Positions 12,355-24,563 of a stretch of DNA of 64,000 bases are shown piece after piece. The notes under the pieces were generated by a model. It was not told the DNA's origin and made no database searches. It saw only the letters and a program-made list of their open reading frames with translations. The position numbers and the translations under genes are program-made. Source of the DNA: Apiotrichum sp. Y4204 (lineage: Eukaryota; Basidiomycota; Tremellomycetes; Trichosporonales; Trichosporonaceae); the NCBI GenBank assembly GCA_025531455.1, contig JAMYHL010000077.1, forward strand, positions 1-64,000, in the 5' to 3' direction. Each line of letters starts with the position of its first letter. Position 1 is the stretch's first letter.

Positions 12355-12839
12355 GGCCGGGCAAGACTTGCTTTCGCTTTGTTGAAACGTGCTACGCGCC
12401 CGCTGCGCGCCCTAACTCCCCTCACCAGGCCGCCTCTTGACCAGCCTCTCTAGTCCGTCCGTTGCTTCGTTGACACCTTACCTCTCGCCCACATCATCCT
12501 GTATTATACTTCACACTCTCTTGTCCTTCTTTTTCTCCCACCCCTGATGAGGTCTCCCCCCCACACCTCACTTGCAGCGTGGTATCGGTCTCGTAGACGG
12601 TAGCTATTCTGATGGCAGTATGGATGTATACAAAGCAGTAGCGTTGTCGTAGACTCCATCAAATGAGTCTCCTTTCGTATCGACCCCGTTTACTCCTCGT
12701 CATCCAACTGCTCATCACAGCTCATCTGCTCCCCCCTCACGCGTCCCTAGCGTCAGCTCCACAACGCGACATACATACCGGCGACCCGCGCGCGGGGACA
12801 ACCGGGCGGACGACAAGGAGCGGCGGGCTCTGACCGAGT
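12355..12839. other. Convergent intergenic spacer
   Basis: This is the 3' flank shared by the plus-strand gene to the left and the minus-strand gene to the right. It contains C/T-rich stretches and TATTATAC near 12500, possibly 3'-end signals. No open frame of note. Confidence 0.5.
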
Positions 12840-13606
12840 TTAGCTGCAACGATCTGCAGTCAGCGCTTCTAAGCCTTCAGTCATGCGCACGTTGTTTTTC
12901 TTGCTGAGTATTGCGAGCCGCGCCGAGATATACGTCTCTGGCTCCGTCTCCCATCGATTTTTGCTTGCTTCGACCTCCATCACCGGGAGGGAAGACAGCC
13001 ACGCGTGGAGATTCCGACTGCGCGAGTAGAGCATACCGGGGGTTCTGCTTTCCGAATCCTGCGCCTCCGGCATGGTGACGGGTGCGCCCGCGGCCTGAAG
13101 CTGCGCGACAACGAGTGCGACTCCACATGCGATGAACCGTTCTCGAAGACGCTCACACCTGCGGGCGGTGCGGTATACCCCGCCTTCTGCAATGCATACG
13201 AGCATGCCAAGCGACATTGTGTACGCGGGCCAGGAAGTGTACCGATTCGCGCGGGGGACGAGGCACATGGCCCGCGCGAGGCGCGACGACGCAATGGGGA
13301 AGTCTTCGTGCAGGATGCGGAGGTCGTCCTGGAACTGTGGAGGCATAAGAGACAAGGTGAGAGTGAAGAAGTGAACAGCGATAGCGGCTAAGAGTTCGAG
13401 TGCCTAGGATGTCCCGGGGCTAAGGGAGTGTTTACACGACGTCGGGCGCAATCCTGTGACGCTCCCAGCACGAAGACCATCCCACATAGGATGAGGCTTG
13501 CCTCGCGACGTGTAAGATCAGCCTCTCGGATGTCTTGAGCTTTGAGCCTCGCCGTGGTGAGACGTGGGAACAGCGATTCCCACAAGGGAGGTCCGTCCAC
13601 ACGCAT
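12840..13606 (-). CDS. Uncharacterised minus-strand protein, N terminus uncertain
   Basis: Two exons join in phase across a 50-nt intron: 13606-13438 and 13387-12840 (238 aa from this ATG). The frame stays open upstream to about 13687, so the true first exon may lie further right and be spliced in. The product is a helical, mildly hydrophobic protein (for example LTRREASLILCGMVFVLG and YTSWPAYTMSLGMLVCIAEG) with an Arg-rich middle and a charged tail. No domain is recognised; a WRRMRVDGPPLW segment faintly recalls the region after an F-box in fungal proteins, which is too weak to name. The tail-to-head spacing to the next minus gene is under 300 bp. Confidence 0.45.
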
Positions 13607-13879
13607 CCTACGCCACTGGCGGCCAGTTGTGACCCAGACGCACACTACTGCAACCCCGGATGTAGCGTCATGGACCTTCGCGTCCACGCCCTAGCCCATC
13701 CCTCTCACGCCCAATGTTGCGCCTCTCGCCCGCGCCCCACGCTTGGACTTCGATCAGTGCATACTTGTGCGAATTGCCATGGGTACAATGTCAGGATACA
13801 CTGTGTATGGGTGTTACGAGGTGCGAATCTATGCAGTTGTTTCCAATGCCGGAGTTTGGTGACACACGGTGTCCATGCT

Positions 13880-15381
13880 CTAACGACGGCGCTTGCTTGC
13901 CCGATCGTCTTCCCTCCGCGTTCCGGCACTGCCAGACCCGCCGGCAGCCGCCTCAGCCCGCCCGAGAATAGAGATGCCCTGGTTGCCCCCCGGCTTGCCT
14001 CGGCGGTCATCTCGGCGGTCATCACGGCGGTCGTCGCGGCGGTCCCTATCATCTCTGCGGTCACGGTCATCACGGTCGCGGTCTCGACGATCGTCTCGGC
14101 GGTCGCGGTCTCCTTGGCGGGCACCGCCTCTGTCCCCTCCTCGCTGCTCTCCGCGTTCGCGATCCCTGTCGCGGTCACGGTCGCGATCTCCGTGATACCT
14201 GTCGTCGCCTCTCCCGGGACCTCCGTGGCCTCCGCCCCTTGCGCCACTTGCATTTCGACGTCCTCGGTCGCTTCGTCCTCCCCGGTCGCGGTCAGTTGGT
14301 GTTCCTCGGTCATCGCGGGACGTCTGCCCATTTGACGGCAGCGAACCAAACTGAGCTTTGTAGGCTTGGACCTCGCCGCGTAACGACTCTACGACGCTGA
14401 GATTATGTGTGAGGTCGGAGCTGATGTCAGTTGTGTAGCCTAGAAAGTGTGCACATACTCAAGGGATGCGATCACTGCCTTTGTATCTGCATGTCAGCAA
14501 GGCAGATTGCTGATGATTCAAGACCCACCATGCAAGGTCTTTATCCACTCCTCGCCGTCGGCGCGGCCCGCTTCGGCCACCATGTCGCCTAGTTCCTCAT
14601 TCTCGAGCATCAAAGTCTTGACACGTTCGACCACAGCGTGGAGGTCCACATCTTTCCCTTGGGACATTGCCGCGGAGCTAGGAGCGGCGGGACTGGGAGG
14701 GGGAATGATAGGAGTAAGACCAAGGCCGACGGTGGGCGGGGCGGGGTCCCTAGGTGGAGGCGTAACTTCAATGCCAATGGGCGGCGACTCAGCCGGAATA
14801 GGCGTAGTGGCGACGCTGGACCCGGGCGTGAGGACGGTGTCCAGGGTCACCTTGGAGCTCGTTGCAATGTCCGTACGGGAGGCTGCGCCGAGGAATGTGT
14901 AGCGCAGCGCGGCATTCTCGCGCGTCAGCTCCCAGATGTGTTGCCGAAGGAGGGCGAGTACGGGAATGAGGTTGGGGGGTACAGGTATGGAGAGCTCCGA
15001 GTTCGATACTGGCGAGTCCGAGGCAGGGACGCGTGTGCTGTGAGATGGGAAGCGTGCTTCCAGCTCTTGAACGCGGGACTGGCATCAGCTGCGAGCGTTG
15101 CGAGAGCTACTCACCGACAATACATCACGCTCTCGCTCGAGGTCGAGGATGCGCTGTGATAGCATGATCTCATTGTCCGTTGCAAGGTGGAGACCGGCAA
15201 AGTCGGCCGGGAGCGACGCAGCGGGTGGAGCCGGACTAGCTGCGGCCGTGTTCGCGTGAATGCTCTCCTGCCATTAGTTTTGATGAAGGAAGAAGGTTGC
15301 GCACCATGTCGTCGTCACGGGAGTCGTCTAGTCGTGTCAGTGATAAGGAGAAGTGGCGGACATACCCAAAGGCAGGTCCAT
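13880..15381 (-). CDS. Coiled-coil protein with Arg-Asp repeat C terminus
   Basis: Six exons close in phase: 15381-15366, 15327-15305, 15267-15115, 15078-14529, 14486-14459 and 14420-13880, giving 436 aa. After an acidic N terminus (MDLPLDDSRDDDM) comes a coiled coil (SQRILDLERERDVLSSRVQE), a helical block (LIPVLALLRQHIWELTRENA), a long Pro-rich linker, a second short coil (VVERVKTLMLENEELGDMV) and then about 110 residues dominated by RD/DR dipeptides (DRDRDRDRERG, DRRDDRRDDRRDDRR), ending in GISILGR and a basic KRRR tail. RD/RE tails are typical of nuclear RNA-processing proteins, so a role in splicing or mRNA maturation is inferred, not shown. The plus strand over the repeat also reads as an open Arg/Ser frame, which is a shadow. 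Confidence 0.75.
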
Positions 15382-16185
15382 TTCGTCAAGTTCGTCTTGT
15401 ATTATAGTCTCATGAGTTGGAAGGCATCGATGATGGGGGTGACGAATGCGGCGCCAGACGAGGAAGCGCGGTGTGGACGTGAACAAGGTGTATGCACCGA
15501 GGTGCAAGGTGGGACCTGGATTGTGGAGTCTGGGAACCAAGTGTCGCGTCAGCCCGCTTACAAGTGGACTGCTCTTGGGGTATCTTAGGTCGGTCGTGGG
15601 TTGCTTTCTTCGGTTGTTCTGGGGCGTGTACACTGTGAGAAGCAAGGCTCTAGTTTGACCGAGAGCGAATGACACTGATGGCGAGGATGTCTTCTTCGAT
15701 GATGACTGTTGTTTGTTGTTGTCAAGATGCATGCATTGTTCTGTGCAACTTGTTGGTCTCTCTCTTGGCGTCGTGGGTGCTTGGTGTTCGGGGTTGTCGT
15801 GCACTCCCAAAACAACAGGGGAGGAATGATGCACACGACGATCATCCGAACTTGGTGTCTTCTGAACACGTGGGGTTACATAATGGCCGTGCCCTCTCGG
15901 ATCCGGGGTTGAATCTCGGTTGATCAGGTGCCAATGTGTGGCTTTGGATTGGACAAGAATACAATGCAGATCCCAGAGGCCCAGAGCACACCCCGCCGGA
16001 TGACGTTGATGGCGCGGCAGACAGTCCGGCCACCCTCCCCGATCTCCAACGATCGTCGTCTGACGGGCTGACGGATGGACGTGAGAGAAAACAAAACTGG
16101 AGAGCTCTCTTGATACTCCGAGTATTCACTCCCCAAACTCGATCCCTCCTTCACAGCTTATCGCATCTTTTCAACACACTGCACG
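15382..16185. other. Divergent promoter region
   Basis: This separates the minus-strand RD-repeat gene from the plus-strand gene at 16186. The minus frame just upstream of the RD gene's start stays open to about 15834 but is Ser/Thr/His-rich and low in coding character, so I treat it as leader. No clear TATA box or repeat. Confidence 0.4.
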
Positions 16186-17032
16186 ATGGCGACCTCCGCA
16201 AACCCGATATTCCAGAACTACTCGGCCAAGACCCAGGTGACGCTGCACGCCACCGTCAAGGTCGCGCAGGCCACCAGCATGCTCGTGCCTCCGCTGTACA
16301 TTATCACGACCCTCGCGCGTCGCCGCCCGCTCTCCATCAACGCCATTATGCGCAACGCCGCCACTTCTGTCGTTATTGGCGCTGGTATCGGCACCGGAGT
16401 GGGATATTTTCGTCTCAAGAATGAGCCGCAGGACAAGATTGATGACAGGATGGAACGACTGGTGCGTATCAGCTGAATGAGGAGCTCGATTGCAGGACTT
16501 ACCGGTGGACCTCTGAGCGACGACTAGCCGGCAGCTGGTGCAAGTGACTTGAGTTGACTCAAAATCTTCACCAAGGTCTAGCGTTTTCTGTCCACGATGC
16601 CGGGAGTGGTAAAACAGCTGAGGCCCGTCATGATGAGAGCTCGATATCCTTCGTCCCAGTCCCCATCTTCCTGCTTCCCACTAACACCCAGCGGTACAAC
16701 GTTGGTCAGGTTGGCACAGACGACTACAGCTTCATTGGTGCCGCGGTAGGCGCGCTCCTCTCGCCTGCGATCTTCCTGCGCCGCGCCCCGATGCCTACCC
16801 TCGTACTGGGTGGTGCCGCCATTGGCATTGGCGCAGGCGTATGGACGCATATCGTGCAGACCCTCATGAAGGGAGAGGACGTCAGCCCTGATGCTATGGT
16901 GCGTATTTGTGATGCCCACAGTATCGCGCCTCCCTGTCGCTTGTTACTATCACTGGGCATTGCGCGCGATAACTGCTCAATCACAATTGCTCACGCTGAC
17001 TCCAGGCATTTGAGCTTCCAGAATCGAAGTAG
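16186..17032 (+). CDS. Glycine-zipper membrane protein, possibly DUF1757-type
   Basis: Three exons, all phase 0: 16186-16461, 16692-16898 and 17006-17032, giving 169 aa. Several Gly/Ala-rich hydrophobic segments carry GxxxG patterns: SVVIGAGIGTGVGYF, FIGAAVGALLSPAIF and LGGAAIGIGAGVW. The RRRPLSINAIMRNA stretch before the second segment recalls a small fungal family I know as DUF1757; this is memory, unchecked. Tim17/22/23 proteins have similar zippers, so a mitochondrial inner-membrane location is possible. No cleavable presequence is obvious. The last exon codes only eight residues plus stop. Confidence 0.75.
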
Positions 17033-20000
17033 TTGTGAGGATTAGGATGGTTACAGTGCTATGGATTACGCGATATCTTCCCTAAGCTCTCAATGGGCAG
17101 AACCTTGACCTCTGGCTGCTCACGTATTACAGTCACATGCTCTACCCATGCTTCGACTGTCACACCCCAGGTATCTTGGCAGCTGACGGACGACAAACGA
17201 AGCAGGCACCTCCGCCCCATCGAAATTGCAGTCAATTCATTCGCTGCTGTACAGACAAGACTAACGGTATCCGGCCAGCGCTACGCAGTGACTCCGGCCA
17301 AAAGCATCCTGTTCATAACCACCTGGCGACTGACTCCAGCCTGTCTGCGATCGGGGATCCTCGGGGATGGTCCTGTTCATTGTAACGTGACGCAGACTCT
17401 TATTACATCGCCGACGTGACACTCGAGTCTCAGAATCGCCCTGGTTCTGGGAACTGAGACCAAACAGGCGATTGTGATACTGCAGCGTATTCAACGGCAG
17501 AACGGCTTGACTTGACATGCACATGGGAGCCGAGCTTCAGTCCTCTGGCTTGCTAGAGAGCCCCCCTGCGCCCGATCGACTAGGCCGGACGGACCGCACT
17601 CAGACCATTGAACCAGTCGGTACACTTGGTAATGGTAGCCCATTGGGGTAACGCAGACCTGAGGACGGTGGCGGATGTGTTGTCACCCGGTGGCCAACCT
17701 ACCTTTTGGTGTTCATTGTTACGCGACGAGGTGCCGACGACATTGAGACGCATGGGCTGACGCTCGTGTGCTTGGCTAGCTTGGCCTACACCCCAGCACG
17801 GTTCCCGCGAAGCCTTCGTCGATCCTCCGTGACCGACATCTGCGACAGGCGCCTTCTTGCGCTATTCCTGTTCCGCATTGTGATATTGGGGATATCGTGG
17901 CTTCAATGCCTCACCTTCGACCACATGTCACGTCCTGGCCACCACATTTCCCTGGCCCCTTGATAATCGCGCTCATGTGCCCATGTATCTCCTCGTTCAC
18001 TTCACATGGTCTGCCCTATTCAGAACCTGACCGAATGGCGAACTCATGGCTTCCCTTCCGTTTACCTTCGTGATCTCCCGCCATACGCCCAAGCATACCT
18101 AGGACTTTGTCGTCGTCCGTGTCCCTACGGCCTGTGGCGTGGCGATTGCATGTCGAATATTCCTTCGCCGATCACAAGCGTGCGCCACGAGTCAAGCATC
18201 AGAACGGACGGTCTTGTGGACGCAAGCTATGTCACGCCCCATAAAGCTTTCTTCTGTTCCTTCTGGAGACACAGGCAGAAGCGTGGGGGTGACGATGAGC
18301 TACTACTCACCAACAGGCGCGCGATGCACTGCTCCCATGACCGTAAGGTTCTCTCGAGCGCCATTCGCGGCAGAGGTCTCTTGCATGGGCGCAATTGCAC
18401 CTGTGATTGGAACCAGAACTCTGCGAGTCGATGACGGGAGTTGAAACGCACATCGCGGCCTCGCGGTTCATTGGGAAGATTTGATTCTTGTTGCGCCCAG
18501 GGATTGAGCTTAAGCAAGTGAACAAGCTGCGCCGTGTCCATACCTTGATCCCTTGGGGGCCTTGGGCGAGCTCGCAATTTGGTGCACACACGCGAACTAT
18601 GCACTGTGTGAGCATGTGCCTGGTTGGACCCAGTGGCCAGTGTCGCCGGAATGAAGGCTCGGTGATCAGTGACCTCCTTGGCCGCCACCCTAATGCCCAC
18701 AATTGTCATGAACCCAAGTTTCCTTCCCTTCCTTCTTCACATACCACCTCCCACCGCCCCAACTGTCTCGCTCATTCCCAGTCACAGCGCAACTCATCGA
18801 CTCACTCAACTTACTCTCATTGACTCACCTTTGGTCCTCCCGGTTCCGGCCCTGTCCAAACCTTTCAAGCACCTTCTTTGAGGCTTGAGTCGCGAAAATC
18901 GGCGTAAGTACATTCCCTGCTTTGTCGCGGAACGCGGACGGAAGGGCCCGAGAGGCAGAGGTTTGTGCGGTGTGCGTCAGTGCTGTCCGTTGTGTTACGA
19001 GTGGGGTTTGATGGGTTGAAGGTCTGGTCTTGATCAGACGGGTGAGGTGGCACTCTCTTGGTCGTGGTGTCCGAATGGCAAGGAAGAGAAACGCAGCTGC
19101 AAAGGTGCCAGCTCTGGCCACAAAGCCAGAAGCAGCAAAGAAGGGTCATGGAGGTTATGGCCTATGACAAAGGGAACCACGGTGGATACGCACAGACCGA
19201 CAAACGCGCTCGTGGGGTTTCCCCTTATCCTTACCCCCTTGGCCCTTGGGCTGCTCACTTTGTTCAAGACGGGAGGGCTCGTGAGGAAGTCGAGGATCGA
19301 GGATCGTGGAGGCACAGGGCCACAGGGAACACGCCATGCACGACCTGTCTGCCGCCTGCAGTGTGCCACTTTTGGGTTCCTGATTTCCTGAGCCCATGGC
19401 CGTCGCTCGCGCAGTTTTTCCAGTTAAACCCAATCACCTGCCCACACGAGCCCAATTGGGTCACTCTCTCCACATACCCCCTCCCCTGCGCCTCGTCCTG
19501 CGTGCCTGACGCGCATCTTTGCGCATGGGGCACCAGACCATGCTTCTATCCACAAGCGCCAGGCGCGCCAGGCTACAGGGATAGAAGGGAGCTCAACTGC
19601 CTCCCTGCGTACCCTGATAGCCATCAGGCCATTCGAGTGCCTCCACATTCCCCAGACGTGTCTGATGAGCGCGTCGCGGCCTGCGACAGGGTGCCAGATT
19701 GACACTAGACGTGCGCTAATCTGGGTCGATCGGGTCGACGATGTCATCGTATCGGCCGGTCATCTCTTTTCGAGCCCATCTCACTCGGCGACAGTTGAGT
19801 CGAGTCGACGGTGCACACTGTGCGGAAGTCACTCCAGTGCGCTTCTCCCAATTTCCCTGGATCATGCTTGCTTCTTTTGTCACACGTTGTGGTTATGGAT
19901 GACCGATACATCAACCTCTGGGCCTCTGGGGCCGTTGGCCTCCATATGAACTCTACTTTCGTGCTGTTGGCTACTGGCTGCTCGCTGCCGGCAACTGGTG

Positions 20001-20809
20001 TTGGCCAGCTGGCGAGACGCAAGACGCACAAACCTTTTCGGTGGCGTTCCGTCCTCCTGTCCAAAGTGTAGGAGCTCTCTACCTGGACCCCCCCCCCCCC
20101 CCCCCGCCTGCCACCACAGCAAGGGAGAGCTGCAGTGTGGCTGCGAGATCCGTGCGCGAATTTTTTCTTCTTTTGCCTCTGTGTGTGTGAGTGTGTGTCT
20201 GTGGCTGTGTGTGCCGCGATTCTCTCATTATCCGCCTTGACGCAGCTCAAGACGCATATGAGCCATGAGCCATACACGGCCTTACGCCATGAGCGCAAGA
20301 ACGGCTGCTCTGTCGGATCTGTCGCGTGCCTCGAGTCCAGGTCTCACTCTATCAATAGATCAATATCCTTTCCGTTCTTGATCCGTGCAATCACTGCCCC
20401 CTTGCTTGTCGTTGTTCCCCACGGCCCACGGATCGTCCAGACGCGCTACACACGTCACAGCCTACACACATCTTGCCCATCCTCATTTATCCGATCATCC
20501 TGTGCCCGGCCTGCATTGCCTCTCACATAGCCCCGCCTCACCACATCCTCTGCTCACCTGCTATCTTGCGTCGATCTCGACGATCTCTTTGCCACCCTCG
20601 TCTGTCCAATCTCTCGTATCTCCCTTTCCGGCTCCGGCTCGCCTTGTCTTGTGCTCTCTTCCTCTCACGCCCTCATCCTCACTGTAGCCGTCCACGATAG
20701 GCCACGATAGGCCACAATTCTCTGACTCGCACGCTTGCTCGCCTCGCCGCGTGCCGAATCAACTTCTCGTCCCTGGGCCCTTCATGAATCCAGTCACATC
20801 CTAGTCACC
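17033..20809. other. Long gene-poor stretch
   Basis: About 3.8 kb with no supportable gene. Open frames up to about 214 codons occur (for example 19058-19702 plus) but have no motifs and overlap others. A short inverted repeat (gtctcag ... ctgagac) lies near 17426-17460. The right part is pyrimidine-rich leader sequence for the gene at 20810. An 18-C run is listed separately. Confidence 0.45.
20088..20105. repeat. Poly-C tract, 18 nt
   Basis: Eighteen consecutive C residues in a non-coding stretch. It is one of several G/C homopolymers between genes in this window. Confidence 0.9.
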
Positions 20810-21833
20810 ATGTCCGGCGTCACCTCACTGTACGTTCAACCCACTTACCCTTCTCCTTTATAATCCTTACTATCTCTCATCCTCTTTCTTTCTCTCTTTC
20901 TTCCTTTCCTTTCTTCAACCCATTCTCCTGTTTGTCGCCACCCTCCAGCACCCACTACCCATCACCACTGCTCTGTCACCATTTTTTTCTTCCCTGCTCA
21001 CTCTCTCACTCGCACACGAATCAATTTCGACGCGTCGCGCCTTTTTCACCCGCCATACCCCTCTATCCCTTGCCACCGACTCATCTTTCGTCTCTTTCTG
21101 TTCCTTTGCCACTCAATCGATAACCTCAACAATGATCGTCTGCTGCACCATCCCGCTTTACCAGTACAGCGCATACTTCCAGATGGCCCTCGGCGGATCA
21201 GTAGAGTTCGTGTTTCCTTCCTGTGCCCCTGCCTGTGTCCTCGCTAATGATGACAGTCCTGCGACCCGGCTCTTCGCTATCAAGGAGATAGTTAAGTCTG
21301 AGACTGGCCCATCCATGGAGGGAATGACCCAGCACTACATCATCGGGTACATCAAAACCTGGATCGAGAGCGAGGACTCGCGTAAAGCCATCATGAGCGT
21401 CGTCACGGAGCGTCTCGGACAGCCCTGGCCATGCAACTACAAGGCTCTCGATATCCTCACTCTTATGCCCGTTAGCGAGCTATCAGGGGTCGTTGGAAAG
21501 CTCACCGAGCTTACCAAGAAGGAGGGAGAGGAGGGCAAGCACCTAAAGGCCCTCGCTGAGCCTCTCATCAAGAAGGTCCAGGCTGAGAAGGATAAGAAGG
21601 CTGCCGAGGAGGCCAAGAAGCGCGAGGCAGCTGTAGCCGCTGCTTGGGGTGGCCTCATCAACCCCGCGGCCATCCAGATTCAATGTCCTCCCACCGTTTC
21701 GTTTGGTTACCCCATGGGTGTGAACTACTGCCCTAACTACCTCCGTTCTGGCCTCACGCCCCACGCCTGCCCCCTGATGCGCTGCAATCCTGGCTGGCAG
21801 CCGTGCGTACATATGGGGTTCCACATGGGGTAG
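20810..21833 (+). CDS. Uncharacterised small protein with Lys/Ala/Glu-rich helix
   Basis: Exons 20810-20829, 21165-21200 and 21257-21833 join in phase and begin MSGVTSLTAHTSRWPSADH. The 335-nt first intron is long for this genome and lies in C/T-rich sequence, a common arrangement for a 5' regulatory intron. The product (about 210 aa) has a helical core (LFAIKEIVKSETG, HYIIGYIKTWIESEDSRKAI, LDILTLMPVSELSGVV) and a charged helix (EKDKKAAEEAKKREAAVAAA). The last 60 residues are unlike the rest, rich in Cys, Pro and Met, and may be non-native if a further intron was missed. An ATG-led frame from 21132 reads through the second intron and is not preferred. No family recognised. Confidence 0.6.
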
Positions 21834-23132
21834 ATGGGGGGTAGGCTGGCGGGATTGGATCTCAAGCGATTGGAGTCCCCGTGTCTCGCCAGCTGTGCCT
21901 CTTCTCGCACTTCACAACTCACACTGCCAGTGTAACGATTAATTGCCCCCCCTTCCATCCAGCATTTTCGGTTGCGCTCACTACCGCCGCCTATGAGATT
22001 GTATGCGAAAGGACGCCATGCGTATGTGCTTGCCTAGGATTTTAGCTTTCTACCCTACGGGTCCATAACTCGGGACCAGCCCGAACGAATGACGTGCCAC
22101 CGGTTCCAATACACGAGCTTCGAACACGATAACACACCGATACAGTGAGTGGCTTGTGCTTGGAACGCGATGGCTCACGACAACAGATCTTCGCAGACTG
22201 ATGAACTGTCAAGTTTTTTCGTGACGACGAAGTCCGTGACACGAAGGCGCGCCCCGACTGTACTAGTGTTGTAAATATGTATTCTATAAACTGTACAATG
22301 TGTGGACCGTTATTATGTCAGAGAGCGACAGAAAACAAATCTGAGTTCGTCCTGAAGGGCTGGGACGCGTCTGGGACGCGTCTCTGTCGTGTCCATGATA
22401 ATGACGTGTCATTTTTCACCGATGAACCTCTGCCTAATCTACCCAGGTCTACTGCATCAAGCCTTACATCTGTATAAGGACTCCACACTAAGCTAGAAAG
22501 CTAAACACAGGAAAGTTATCTTTAGCACTGCGGCGGGTGAAATCGTCACCTATGCATACCGCATCGTTGCCGCAGTTGCCGCTGACGCTGACAAGCCGCT
22601 TGCGTGAATGCATGAATGAATTGACAGGCGCCATCGGGGTTCTCGCACCGTCCTCACCTTTCTTAATCCCGCAGATTGCTACGGCAATCCCTCATTCAAC
22701 AACAAGTTCATGCCCACACCAGCACGCTACACCCTCCTTCCCCGGCTCGACACTCCTCTTCCCTCACAATCACCCTCCACCTCGGCGCCCTCCCCTCGCC
22801 GCCGCCGACGCTTCACCTGTGCCCGACCGCGCATCCTCCTCATCCCGATCGTCAGCTCGGTCGTTTTCATCGTCCTTCTGGCAGTGTATATGCCCACGCA
22901 GGGACTGCGGTTGTGTATTCCTGGTACCCGTCTTGCTTGCAGTTACGCTCCTGTCGCACAGTACACGCCCGTCGCTGCGCTCGCACGTCCCGTGACGTCT
23001 TCCTTCACCTCTGCATACACTTCTGCGCCTCACCCAAAATCGAAAGCTCTTGTCTTCGGTACAACAAGTCTCAACAGGCAGGTCACTACTACATCTCTCG
23101 CTACCTCTATCCCAATGTCAACATCCACAACC
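21834..23132. other. Intergenic and PPX1 leader
   Basis: The left part is an A/T-richer spacer. Two ACGCGT hexamers occur at 22365-22370 and 22376-22381. From 22710 a frame continuous with PPX1 is open and encodes a hydrophobic segment; see the finding on an alternative N terminus. Confidence 0.45.
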
Positions 23133-24563
23133 ATGGCAGACGTACAACCCGGAAACCTGGCTCTCTTCCTCGAGTCACAGAAGGACGAGCTCCTGGCTGA
23201 TCTCAAGCGGGGGAGCGGGAGTGGATGGACCATCGCCACAGGCAACGAGGCTGGTGGTGAGTACCAAGACTTGAAAATGAGGCAGTCGCCCTATGGAGAG
23301 TGAGAACCACCGCTTTACGAACTGCCCGCCGGTACTCACACGAATACTCTTCACTTCGTCAAGTTCCGCCCAACTAAACTGACTCCAGACCTTGACTCTC
23401 TCGCCTCGGCTATCAGCTATGCCTTCCTGTCGTCGGCACTTGAGAGCAACCGCACAGCCGCGCTCTTCCTTACTCCACGCAAGCTCATGAGACTGCGCCC
23501 TGAGAACCTTCTTGCCCTGCAGCGCGCTCATATTCCGCTTTCCGCCCTCTTGCACTCCGAGGACCTGCCTGGAGGGACGGAAGCGCTCGCAAAGGAGGAT
23601 GTGTCTCTCGCGCTCGTCGACCACAACAGTGCGCTTCCGGCGTTCGGTACTGCAAAGGTTGTGGCTATCATTGACCACCACGAGGACGAGGGCGCACACC
23701 TGTCCGCCAACCCGCGCATCGTCCGCACGCCTGTCGGCTCCACGTCATCGCTTCTGACCAAACACTTCATGCCGCAGTGGAAGGCGAGCGTGTCCGGGCC
23801 CGCAGGTGCCGCAGGTTCGCCCGTGCCTCCAGAGCTTGCCACTCTCCTGCTTTCCGCGATTCTCATCGACACCCAGGGCCTCAAGAAGGGTGGCAAGGCC
23901 GTTGACGTCGACTACGAGGCAGCTGCCTTCCTTTACCCCCTTTCAACTCTCAACAACGGTTCGATCTCAGCTGCCTCAGTGATATCTACAGAGGACGCCA
24001 ATATTGTCGCGATGCAGGGCTTCTCTGATGAGCTCATTACGACAAAGTACAACGTCAGTGGCGTCCCTACGGCCGATCTCTTGCGCCGCGACTACAAACA
24101 GTACGCATGGGCGACCTCGACATACACTCTCCAGGTCGGGCTGAGCACGGTTCCCATGAGTCTGAAGAACCAACTGAAGGCGGACGGCGGGTGGCCCAAG
24201 TACCTCTCGACGGTGGACGAGTTTATGGAGGAGCACGACCTTGACGTCACTGGTGTGTTGACGACATTCAAGTCTGAGACGAAGAAGAAGAGCAAGCGCG
24301 AGCTGCTCCTCATTGTGCGAACAGGCAGGCATCTCGACGCAGCGGGCGCCAAGGCAGTGCTGGCCTCCCTATCGGCGGGGCTGGAGGCCGACGAGGTGCT
24401 GCAACTTGTGCCATGGGCGCAGGGCAAGGGCGGCGCCAAGGCCGAGTATGCGTCGCAGTCGAAGGCCTTCCTTGACACGACAAGCAGGCTCGGTGTTGTC
24501 TGGGACCAGACTAACCACCACGCGACGCGGAAACAGGTTGCCCCTGCATTGGTGAGTGCGTGA
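23133..24563 (+). CDS. PPX1: Exopolyphosphatase, PPX1-like, DHH/DHHA2 family
   Basis: Two exons, 23133-23256 and 23389-24563, join in phase to give 432 aa, close to the family's usual 400-450. DHH-superfamily metal-binding motifs are visible in order: GNEAGDLDSLASAI (motif I, formed across the intron), LALVDHNSALP (motif II), VVAIIDHHEDEG (motif III) and AILIDTQGLKKGG (motif IV). A DHHA2-like C-terminal domain follows, with GRHLDAAGAKAVL. It should cleave terminal phosphate from inorganic polyphosphate, probably in the cytosol or mitochondria as in yeast. The start was chosen for its CAACCATGG context and MADVQPGNLALFLESQ, a usual kind of beginning. The frame is open further upstream. Confidence 0.9.

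Noticed and set aside
13893..14195. Plus-strand Arg/Ser-repeat frame resembling an SR protein
   Set aside because: It is the complement of the Arg-Asp repeat in the minus-strand gene, which has matching exons and phase upstream; the plus frame has none.
15337..15834. N-terminal extension of the RD-repeat protein
   Set aside because: The open frame upstream of its start is Ser/Thr/His/Pro-rich and unlike the rest; the ATG at 15381 gives a compact acidic N terminus and a clean first exon.
22365..22381. Two ACGCGT boxes as PPX1 cell-cycle elements
   Set aside because: They are more than 700 bp from the preferred start and part of a small gggacgcgtct duplication, so chance is likelier than at CHK1.
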